From Alterileibacterium massiliense (GTDB taxonomy: Bacteria > Bacillota > Clostridia > Peptostreptococcales > Anaerovoracaceae), in contig NZ_FNWE01000002.1 in the NCBI RefSeq assembly GCF_900104645.1, forward strand, positions 387,289 through 451,288: a stretch of DNA of 64,000 nucleotides. Reading direction: 5' to 3'. How positions within the stretch are numbered: position 1 is the stretch's first letter; every line of letters starts with the position of its first letter. The position numbers were made by a program, and so were the translations under genes. Below the pieces are notes generated by a model that was not told the origin of the DNA, searched no databases, and was given only the letters and a program-made list of their open reading frames with translations. Shown here piece after piece: positions 57,318-64,000 of the stretch.

Positions 57318-58288
57318 TGAGTTTTTCTTCTGATGTAAAAGGAGAGCTTGCTAGGCTCGAAATAAAGAAAAAAGAGGATATGTTAGCTGAAATTTCAGGA
57401 TTTCTAAGGGTTTCGGGAAGCATAAGGCTTAATGGAAGCGGGAAGATGAGCATAGTGGCATCCACTGAAAATCCCGCTATAGCAAGGCATTTTAAAAAGC
57501 TAATAAGGGATTATTTTGGTTCTTCTGCTGACCTTGAAATAGGCGAATCTGAAGCTCCCGGTAGTGGAAAACATTATAGCAGTGGTTATAGGTACTCATT
57601 AAAAATAGGTCATGAGGGTAAAAGCGATAGAATACTTAGAGAGACGGGAATACTCATGATTAAAGAGGGTGATGACTATCTTTCAGATGGAATCTATCAG
57701 CCGATAATATCTAAAAAAAGTGCGAAAAAAGCTTATCTTAGAGGCTTATTCTTAGGTTGCGGTACTATCTCCGATCCGAAGAAAAGCTATCATCTCGAAT
57801 TTGTTATAAAAAGAGATGGACTTGCACAGGATTTAAAAAAATTGATAGATTCTTTTGTTGAAATGAGAGCAAATATTTCAAAGAGGAAGAATCAAAATAT
57901 AGTATATATAAAAAAAGCAGATTATATCAGTGATATGCTCGGAATAATGGGAGCTGATTTTGCAGTTATGAATTTTGAAAATATCAGGCTTGAAAGAAAA
58001 ATCAAGGGTGAAGCTATGAGGCTTTCAAATTGTGATAATGCTAATGTAGATAGGCTCATAACTGCGGCTGAAAGACAGCTTAAAGATATAGAACTTATAG
58101 ATAAATACATGGGAGTGGATAATCTTCCGCTTCGCTTAAATGAGATTGCAAATGCAAGATTAAAAAATCCGTCTGCAAGCCTGACTGAAATTGGAAATTC
58201 CTTAGCCGAGCCGGTAGGAAAATCAGCAGTTACCAAGAGGTTTGCGAAGCTTAAGGAAATTGCTGAAAAGCTTAAGGAGAGTATTTAA
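57317..58288 (+). CDS. whiA: DNA-binding protein WhiA
   Basis: 323 residues: an N-terminal duplicated homing-endonuclease-like domain (LAGLIDADG fold, around the AYLRGLFLGCGTISDPKKSYHLE region) and a C-terminal helix-turn-helix (about 240-320, NPSASLTEIGNSLAEPVGKSAVTKRF). WhiA controls sporulation genes in Streptomyces and chromosome segregation and division in Bacillus. The ATG shares its A with the rapZ stop. Confidence 0.95.
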   Translation: MSFSSDVKGELARLEIKKKEDMLAEISGFLRVSGSIRLNGSGKMSIVASTENPAIARHFKKLIRDYFGSSADLEIGESEAPGSGKHYSSGYRYSLKIGHEGKSDRILRETGILMIKEGDDYLSDGIYQPIISKKSAKKAYLRGLFLGCGTISDPKKSYHLEFVIKRDGLAQDLKKLIDSFVEMRANISKRKNQNIVYIKKADYISDMLGIMGADFAVMNFENIRLERKIKGEAMRLSNCDNANVDRLITAAERQLKDIELIDKYMGVDNLPLRLNEIANARLKNPSASLTEIGNSLAEPVGKSAVTKRFAKLKEIAEKLKESI

Positions 58289-58291
58289 TAT

Positions 58292-59692
58292 ATGAATAAG
58301 GGTGATGTAATCGAACTAAAGATTGAAGATATGACGGAAGACGGCAAGGGCATAGGAAAATTTAACTCCCTTGCCATCTTTGTCTCTAATGCAGTTATAG
58401 GAGATTTTGTCAAAGCCGAGATAATTAAATTAAAAAAGAGATATGCTATTGCAAGGCTAATAGAGGTTTTAAAGCCGTCGAGCGACAGGATTAATCCTAG
58501 CTGTGAATACTTTGGGATATGTGGTGGCTGCTCGCTTCTCAATCTTAGATATGAGAAGCAGGTCGAGCTAAAGCGTAATACGGTTAAGGAGAAGCTTGCT
58601 CGACTCGCAGGAATCACCGGTCCGGTTGTCAGGGAGGTGATTGCTGCGGAGCAGCCTACCGGATATAGGAACAAGGCTAGATACTCCATAGGTTCAAATG
58701 GAGAGGTAGGATTTTATAAAAGAAAGAGCAGTGAAGTAATAGACTGTAAGACCTGCCAGCTTCAGAATGAGGCATCTATTAAGGTTGCAAATTGCATAAG
58801 AGGACTGATTAAAGAGGGAATAATAAATTACAAAAAAGGCGAGGCATCATCTTTAAGAGCATTTACCGTCAAGGCTTGTAAAGGCTCAGGTGAAGTCATG
58901 CTTATCCTTGAAATAATAGGAAAAGAGCTTGATAATGCGGAGGAAATAGTATATGCGATCGAAGATTCTTTAATTGATTCGGCTGGGTACAAGCTTAAAA
59001 GCGTTGCCCTAGCTTTAGTAAGTAAGAATGGAAAACATTCTGAAATTGATAAGTTAAAGATTGTTGCAGGAAGAGATACGATAACCGATGAAGTCACATT
59101 CAAAGATGAGAAAAGTCTTAAATTTGAGATTTCACCAGCATCTTTTTATCAGATAAATACTGAGCAAATGGTAGCCTTATATGAGAAAGCAGAAGAATAT
59201 GCAAATCTTAGAGGTGACGAAATTTTGCTTGATATTTACTGTGGCACTGGAACGATAGGTCTTAGCATGGCAGACAAAGCAGGATTTGTACTGGGTATCG
59301 AAAGTGTAAAAGATGCAATACTTAATGCTAATAGAAATGCGAGCATAAATGGTATTGTAAATGCAATATATTATCATGGAAAAGCAGAGGACTGCCTTGA
59401 TAAAGCCATTGAAAAATTGGAGCAAATCTTAAATAAGGATGTAAGCAATATCCCTAAGGTAGCTATAATAGACCCACCGAGGGCTGGTGCAGATGAAAAA
59501 TTGCTTGAAATTCTCGCTAAAATTAAACCTGATAGAATAGTATATATATCATGTGATGCGGGAACACTTGCAAGGGACATTAAATATCTTGAGCTCAATG
59601 GGTATGATTTTATAGAGGCGACGCCTGTTGAAATGTTTCCAAATACCATGTCAATAGAAAGCGTTTCTCTATTATCATTATCGCAGAGATAA
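58292..59692 (+). CDS. rlmD: 23S rRNA (uracil-5-)-methyltransferase, RlmD/RumA type
   Basis: 466 residues. The TRAM domain (about 1-60) has MTEDGKGIGKF. The Fe-S site has CEYFGICGGC, with a further Cys in CKTCQ. The SAM pocket is LLDIYCGTGTIGLSMA, and the catalytic Cys lies in YISCDAGTLARDI. These match the RlmD/RumA/TrmA family, which methylates U1939 or a related uridine of 23S rRNA; other members (RlmCD) modify two sites. The exact target is inferred. It starts 3 nt after whiA. Confidence 0.92.
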   Translation: MNKGDVIELKIEDMTEDGKGIGKFNSLAIFVSNAVIGDFVKAEIIKLKKRYAIARLIEVLKPSSDRINPSCEYFGICGGCSLLNLRYEKQVELKRNTVKEKLARLAGITGPVVREVIAAEQPTGYRNKARYSIGSNGEVGFYKRKSSEVIDCKTCQLQNEASIKVANCIRGLIKEGIINYKKGEASSLRAFTVKACKGSGEVMLILEIIGKELDNAEEIVYAIEDSLIDSAGYKLKSVALALVSKNGKHSEIDKLKIVAGRDTITDEVTFKDEKSLKFEISPASFYQINTEQMVALYEKAEEYANLRGDEILLDIYCGTGTIGLSMADKAGFVLGIESVKDAILNANRNASINGIVNAIYYHGKAEDCLDKAIEKLEQILNKDVSNIPKVAIIDPPRAGADEKLLEILAKIKPDRIVYISCDAGTLARDIKYLELNGYDFIEATPVEMFPNTMSIESVSLLSLSQR

Positions 59693-59767
59693 GCTTAAAT
59701 CTGTGCGTTTAAATACCTATCTATTAATATAAATTTCTTTGCAAATAAATCGTAAGGGGAGAAAGTT

Positions 59768-60289
59768 TTGAAAACATATCAAGATAAAGAAGAATTGAAA
59801 GCAGAAATTGAAAAGAGCTTTAAAAAATATATTTCAGAATTTCAAAATATTCCAGAGGAATTAAAAGACATTAGAGCTAGTGAAGTTGATAGAACTCCAG
59901 CGGAAAATCTAGCTTATCAAGTTGGCTGGACGACGCTTCTTCTAAAATGGGAAGAAGATGAGAGAAATGGAGCAGAGGTGAAAACGCCATCAGCAGATTT
60001 TAAGTGGAATGAGCTTGGTAAATTATATAAACATTTTACAGATACCTATGCCCATTTAACTTTAAAGGAGCTGGAAGAGATATTAAGAGAAAATATAAGC
60101 TCCATATATGAGATGATAGACTCGCTTAGCGAAGACGAATTATTTAAACCTCATATGAGAAAATGGGCAGACGAAGCGACCAAAACAGCTACATGGGAAG
60201 TATATAAATTTATACATATAAATACTGTGGCACCTTTTGGAACTTTTAGAACGAAGATAAGGAAGTGGAAAAAACTTATGCAAGTCTAG
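59768..60289 (+). CDS. ClbS/DfsB-family four-helix protein
   Basis: 173 residues, soluble, four helices. Family blocks: DRTPAENLAYQVGWTTLLLKWEED and a C-terminal WEVYKFIHINTVAPFGTFRTKIRKW. ClbS in E. coli protects against colibactin by opening its cyclopropane; DfsB-like proteins belong to the DinB/YfiT-type fold. Colibactin genes are not here, so the substrate may be another toxin or thiol. The start is TTG with AAGGGGAGAAAG upstream. Confidence 0.85.
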   Translation: MKTYQDKEELKAEIEKSFKKYISEFQNIPEELKDIRASEVDRTPAENLAYQVGWTTLLLKWEEDERNGAEVKTPSADFKWNELGKLYKHFTDTYAHLTLKELEEILRENISSIYEMIDSLSEDELFKPHMRKWADEATKTATWEVYKFIHINTVAPFGTFRTKIRKWKKLMQV

Positions 60290-60320
60290 GAATTTGTGTA
60301 TTTTAACAAAGTTTTAGCCT

Positions 60321-60349
60321 TTGCTTTTTATATAAAAATAAGTTATAAT
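60321..60349 (+). promoter_or_regulatory. Promoter of the OPT-pepD operon
   Basis: TTGCTT (60321-60326), exactly 17 bp, TATAAT (60344-60349). The start site would give a leader of about 95 nt before the OPT ATG. Confidence 0.72.
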
Positions 60350-60451
60350 GGCAGGGTGTTGTGAATAATAATCATTTTTAATGAATATTAATCATAATCT
60401 AGTTGCGACCGAAAGATAAAGCATAGTAAAAGTTATCAGAAAGGAATTAAA

Positions 60452-62377
60452 ATGAACGAAGAAAAAGAATTTAAGCCCTTTGTTCCTGCGGACAAGGTAA
60501 TGCCTGAATTTACGGTTACTTCGATAATTCTAGGTATAATTCTAGCTATAGTATTTGGTGCAGCGAACGCATATCTTGGGCTAAGGGTTGGTATGACAGT
60601 TTCGGCATCAATTCCTGCAGCGGTAATTTCGATGGGAGTTATCCGTGTTATCTTGAAGAAAGACTCAATTTTGGAAAATAACATGGTTCAGACTATCGGT
60701 TCTGCTGGAGAATCTCTTGCAGCAGGTGCAATTTTCACACTTCCTGCAGTATTCATGTGGGCTGCGGAAGGAGCAGGTACTCCTCCGGGATATTTAACAA
60801 TAGCTCTCGTATGTATAAGTGGCGGACTTCTTGGAATAGTATTCATGGTACCGCTAAGAAGTGCATTGATAGTTAAAGAGCATGGTACTTTACCTTATCC
60901 AGAGGGAATGGCTTGTGCAGAAGTTCTTGTTGCCGGAGAAGAGGGCGGAGCTGATGCAGCTACAGTATTCAAAGGACTTGGTATTGCAGCACTTTACAAG
61001 TTCATAGCAGACGGAATTAAACTATTCCCAAGTGAAGCTGACTGGGCATTCAAGAAATATGATGGCTCCGGAATAGGTGTCGATGTTCTTCCTGCACTTG
61101 CCGGCGTAGGATATATATGCGGACCTATAATTTCTTCATATATGATTGCAGGTGCTACCATGGCTTGGTTCATCATCATGCCTACAATTAAGGCTTTTGG
61201 TGGAGATATGGTTATGTTCCCTTCAACTGAACCAATTAGCAGTATGGACACATGGGGTCTATGGGGAAATTATGTAAGATATATCGGAGCAGGAGCAGTT
61301 GCTGCCGGAGGAATAATGTCACTTATTGGCTCTCTACCATTGATAATCCGTACATTCAGGGATAGCATGAAGAGCATCAAAGATAAGGACAGCGTTGTTT
61401 CTATAAATCGTCAGAATAAAGACCTAAGTGCTAAATATCTCTTATTGATGCTTGCGATCGTAGTAGCGATACTCGTTGCAACACCAGGTATTCCAATTGG
61501 ATTTGGTAGTGCACTTATAATCATTCTATTCGGTTTCTTCTTTGCTACAGTATCTTCTAGAATGGTAGGTATCGTAGGTAGCTCTAACAACCCTGTATCA
61601 GGAATGGCAATAGCTACGCTCATAATATCTACTCTATTACTTAAGATTTCTGGCTCTACCGGAACATCTGGAATGGTTTCAGCAATTATGATAGGTACAG
61701 TTATCTGTATCGTAGCAGCTATGGCTGGTGATATGTCACAAGACCTTAAGACTGGATACATCGTTGGAGCTAGTCCATACAAACAGCAGATAGGTGAAAT
61801 AATTGGTACGCTTGCATCAGGACTTGCTATCGCTGGCGTTCTATATCTTCTAAATGCTGCATGGGGATATGGTGGTAAAGAACTTCCAGCTCCACAGGCA
61901 ACTCTAATGAAGATGGTAATCGAGGGAGTAATGAATGCAAATCTACCATGGGTACTTGTATTCATCGGAGTATTCTTTGCAATCATCATGAAGATTTTGA
62001 GAATACCTGTTCTACCTGTAGCAATTGGTCTATATCTTCCAATTCACTTATCGGTACCTCTAATGATAGGCGGATTTGTAAAACTCTTTGTACAGAAGAG
62101 AAAATTCAAGTCAGAGGAAGAAAGAGAGATGGCTATAAGCAATGGAGTGCTTTATTCATCTGGAATGATTGCCGGTGAGGGAATCGTCGGTATATTGCTT
62201 GCTGTATTTGCAATAATCAAGATGTCAGGTGGAAAAACTCTTGGAGAAGCAATTGATATTTCAGGAAACTTCAGCCTAGGTAATATAGGTTCATTGATTT
62301 TCTTTGCACTATTAGTTGCAACGCTTCTAAAGGTATGTCTAAAGAAGAAAACAAAGACAGCAAAATATGATGACTAG
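60452..62377 (+). CDS. OPT-family oligopeptide transporter
   Basis: 641 residues and about fourteen to sixteen membrane helices. Family features: AYLGLRVGMTVSASIPAAVISMG near the start, the ENNMVQTIGSAGESLAAGAIFTLPA block and the GTLPYPEGMACAEVL region. Bacterial OPT members import short peptides with protons. The ATG follows AAAGGA. The end overlaps the annotated range of the next gene only if an upstream start is used there. A small PqqD protein, a membrane protein and a dipeptidase follow. Confidence 0.93.
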   Translation: MNEEKEFKPFVPADKVMPEFTVTSIILGIILAIVFGAANAYLGLRVGMTVSASIPAAVISMGVIRVILKKDSILENNMVQTIGSAGESLAAGAIFTLPAVFMWAAEGAGTPPGYLTIALVCISGGLLGIVFMVPLRSALIVKEHGTLPYPEGMACAEVLVAGEEGGADAATVFKGLGIAALYKFIADGIKLFPSEADWAFKKYDGSGIGVDVLPALAGVGYICGPIISSYMIAGATMAWFIIMPTIKAFGGDMVMFPSTEPISSMDTWGLWGNYVRYIGAGAVAAGGIMSLIGSLPLIIRTFRDSMKSIKDKDSVVSINRQNKDLSAKYLLLMLAIVVAILVATPGIPIGFGSALIIILFGFFFATVSSRMVGIVGSSNNPVSGMAIATLIISTLLLKISGSTGTSGMVSAIMIGTVICIVAAMAGDMSQDLKTGYIVGASPYKQQIGEIIGTLASGLAIAGVLYLLNAAWGYGGKELPAPQATLMKMVIEGVMNANLPWVLVFIGVFFAIIMKILRIPVLPVAIGLYLPIHLSVPLMIGGFVKLFVQKRKFKSEEEREMAISNGVLYSSGMIAGEGIVGILLAVFAIIKMSGGKTLGEAIDISGNFSLGNIGSLIFFALLVATLLKVCLKKKTKTAKYDD

Positions 62378-62393
62378 AAAAAAAGAAATAAAA

Positions 62394-62717
62394 ATGGAAA
62401 ACTATCTGGAAAAGGTCCCTGCAATTCGCAGGGACCTTGACTGGAATGAAAGTAATGGTCTTGTAACAGTAGTGCAGAAGAATAGCGGATTTTATAATAA
62501 GATTGCACAGAAATTCTTTGGCACCCCTAAGGAGAGCAATATTGACCTTGATGAACTAGGTAGTTTTATATGGCTTTCTATAGATGGTAAGCGTAATCTA
62601 ATTGAAATCGGAGAGATGCTTAAAGAGGAATTTGGAGAAGATGCAGAGCCACTTTATCCAAGACTTGTTAAGTTCATGCAAGTTCTCGTAGATGTTAAAT
62701 ACATAGACTTAATTTAA
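62394..62717 (+). CDS. PqqD-like protein
   Basis: About 107 residues from ATG 62394 (MENYLEKVP is where homologs begin; ATGs at 62367 and 62370 are in frame but inside the OPT gene). The PqqD-type fold shows in LDELGSFIWLSIDGKRNLIEIGEMLKEEF and YPRLVKFMQVLVDVKYIDLI. PqqD proteins are normally peptide chaperones (RREs) for radical SAM or RiPP enzymes. No such enzyme or precursor is next to it, so its partner may be the transporter or the membrane protein. A perfect 11-bp hairpin lies in its first codons. Confidence 0.85.
   Translation: MENYLEKVPAIRRDLDWNESNGLVTVVQKNSGFYNKIAQKFFGTPKESNIDLDELGSFIWLSIDGKRNLIEIGEMLKEEFGEDAEPLYPRLVKFMQVLVDVKYIDLI
62412..62438 (+). promoter_or_regulatory. Strong hairpin inside the 5' end of the PqqD coding region
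   Basis: AAGGTCCCTGC pairs perfectly with GCAGGGACCTT around AATTC. No T-run follows. It starts 18 nt after the ATG. Confidence 0.7.
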
Positions 62718-62729
62718 GCGAGGAGATAT

Positions 62730-63095
62730 ATGAATCACACTCTGATCCTAATAATTGCAATTCTAATGTTTGCGGTAATCACTGCAATCCTATACATGAT
62801 AGGTTTGAGAAAAAAAGTGACAGAGAATGAAAGGCTCACAGAGATGCTTCTAAATAATGCAGCATTGATAGTCGTAAAATATCTAAAAGATCATGATACT
62901 GTTACTGAAGATGGCATTGGATACCTCATTAAAGAGGTTAAAGCTAGGGAGTTTTATTCAAAAAAGACTGCCGTAATTACGAATGGCAAAAATTTTCAAA
63001 AAGAACTTATCGACTACATGATAAGGAGAAATCATATATCAAAGGTTAAAATTAAAGGGAAGACATGCTATAAGCTTCCCGAAAAGGAGAAGTAA
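62730..63095 (+). CDS. Membrane-anchored small protein, unknown function
   Basis: 121 residues: an N-terminal membrane helix (about 3-26), then a soluble domain of about 90 residues with an alpha/beta pattern resembling a winged helix (NAALIVVKYLKDHDTVTEDGIGYLI ... VKIKGKTCYKL). GAGGAG precedes the ATG, and the gene sits 12 nt after the PqqD gene and 1 nt before pepD. I do not recognise a family. Confidence 0.75.
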   Translation: MNHTLILIIAILMFAVITAILYMIGLRKKVTENERLTEMLLNNAALIVVKYLKDHDTVTEDGIGYLIKEVKAREFYSKKTAVITNGKNFQKELIDYMIRRNHISKVKIKGKTCYKLPEKEK

Positions 63096-63096
63096 G

Positions 63097-64000
63097 ATGG
63101 AAAAATTACAAATAGAGCCTCGTGAAGTTTTTGATTTTTTTCAAAAAATTGCATCAATTCCGCATGGCTCATTTAATACAAAGGAATTAAGCGATTATCT
63201 GGTAGACTTTGCAAAAGAGAGAAATTTAGAATACTACCAAGATGAAGTAGGAAATGTAATAATAAGCAAGCCTGCTACGGCTGGCTATGAAGATAGTGAA
63301 CCCGTCATGATTCAAGGACATATCGATATGGTGTGCGAGCAGACGCCTGATAGCAAGATAGACATGACAAAGGACGGACTTGAGCTATATATTGACGGTG
63401 ATATGCTCCGTGCAAAGGACACGACTCTAGGCGGAGATGATGGAATTGCTGTAGCAATGGCACTGGCAATTTTGGACAAAGATTGCTACAAACATCCTAA
63501 GCTCGACTGTGTATTTACTGTAGATGAAGAAGTAGGGCTAATAGGAGCAGCAGCTATAGATGTTTCTAAAATTGAAGCTAGGAAGATGATAAATATAGAC
63601 TCCGAGGAAGAGGGAGTTATAACTGTAAGCTGTGCAGGTGGAGTATCTGCGACGGCAATTATTCCTATTAAGAGAGAAGAAAAAGAAGGATTGATTTATA
63701 AGATAGGAATAGATGGTCTGCTCGGTGGACATTCAGGAATTGAAATTGGCAAAGAACATGGAAATGCAAATATCCTTATGGGCAGGGTTTTATATGAGCT
63801 CGCCGAGAAGGTTGATTATAAATTGATTGAGGTTAATGGTGGAAATAAGGACAATGCAATTTGCAAAAAAGCGGATGCAAAGATTTTAATTTCAAATGAC
63901 TGTGAGAATGAGCTAAAAAAGGAAATCTCAAGAATATCAGAAGAAATCTCACACGAATTAAGGGTGCCTGATCCGTCATTTAATTTAAAGCTCGAAAAGG
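63097..64000 (+). CDS. pepD: Aminoacyl-histidine dipeptidase PepD (partial, runs off the window)
   Basis: The open frame from ATG 63097 continues to the window end, about 301 codons without a stop. M20-family PepD features: SIPHGSFNTKELSDYL near the start, metal ligands in QGHIDMVCEQ and GGDDGIAVAMA, catalytic EE in DEEVGLIG and Asp in NIDSEEEG. PepD splits Xaa-His and other dipeptides using zinc. AAAAGGAGA precedes the ATG. It fits downstream processing of peptides taken up by the OPT protein. Confidence 0.93.
   Translation, partial: MEKLQIEPREVFDFFQKIASIPHGSFNTKELSDYLVDFAKERNLEYYQDEVGNVIISKPATAGYEDSEPVMIQGHIDMVCEQTPDSKIDMTKDGLELYIDGDMLRAKDTTLGGDDGIAVAMALAILDKDCYKHPKLDCVFTVDEEVGLIGAAAIDVSKIEARKMINIDSEEEGVITVSCAGGVSATAIIPIKREEKEGLIYKIGIDGLLGGHSGIEIGKEHGNANILMGRVLYELAEKVDYKLIEVNGGNKDNAICKKADAKILISNDCENELKKEISRISEEISHELRVPDPSFNLKLEK

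Noticed and set aside
61411-61989. 192-codon minus-strand open frame
   Set aside because: Antisense to the OPT transporter; no SD, no domain.

Overview
The window is AT-rich DNA from a Gram-positive anaerobe of the Clostridia. Supporting signs are: Shine-Dalgarno sites close to AGGAGG, frequent TTG and GTG starts, the murB-PHP-rapZ-whiA cluster, an iron-sulfur serine dehydratase, a V/A-type ATPase operon, and surface proteins with an SPxTG sorting signal. An oral-type Eubacterium or Mogibacterium relative (family XIII group) would fit. That placement is inference; no marker in the window fixes the genus.

Layout. 1-5 kb: tRNA-Val, a BioY biotin transporter, an ABC exporter pair (ATPase plus FtsX-like permease), and a DMT-family exporter with an odd Asn-rich N-terminus. 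5-15.7 kb: mostly co-directional housekeeping genes: a CNNM/CorC transporter, secA, prfB (with a programmed +1 frameshift), a HAD phosphatase, addB (no addA beside it), a WalJ-like hydrolase, rlmH and a small membrane protein. 16-24.7 kb: a nine-gene V/A-type ATPase operon (ntpF-I-K-E-C-G-A-B-D). Its K subunit keeps the Na+-binding residues of the Enterococcus rotor ring. 24.9-31.9 kb: a cell-wall protein, a flavodoxin facing a DUF1934-like gene across a palindromic operator, a DUF1846 protein, two-subunit L-serine dehydratase, a Lin0512-family protein and an SDR oxidoreductase.

32-39.5 kb is the accessory part. It holds a DUF5684-like membrane protein, a ClC transporter with a sharply G+C-rich internal tract and no normal start codon, a serine-recombinase remnant, a leucine-rich-repeat wall protein made of near-identical 63-bp units, a RelE/YefM toxin-antitoxin pair, a truncated ABC transporter gene and its TetR regulator. 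Three poly-G tracts lie here, two of them just upstream of predicted promoters. 39.5-47 kb: a DUF711/ACT pair, a radical SAM enzyme, a wall-lytic protein, tRNA-Thr, a lone BRO-family antirepressor, a SanA/YdcF protein and an alanine/glycine:Na+ symporter behind a repeated operator motif. 47-60 kb: a Ca2+-type P-ATPase, a MATE exporter, a folate enzyme, trpS, an AI-2E family protein, murB-PHP-rapZ-whiA-rlmD and a ClbS/DfsB-like protein. 60.3-64 kb: an OPT oligopeptide transporter, a PqqD-like protein, a small membrane-anchored protein and the start of a PepD dipeptidase. These four look like one unit for taking up and cleaving peptides.

The non-routine signals are the ClC mosaic tract, the G-tracts, the LRR repeat expansion, three clean operator/promoter palindromes, the recurrent Asn/Lys-rich N-terminal leaders, and the OPT-PqqD-membrane protein-PepD cassette.
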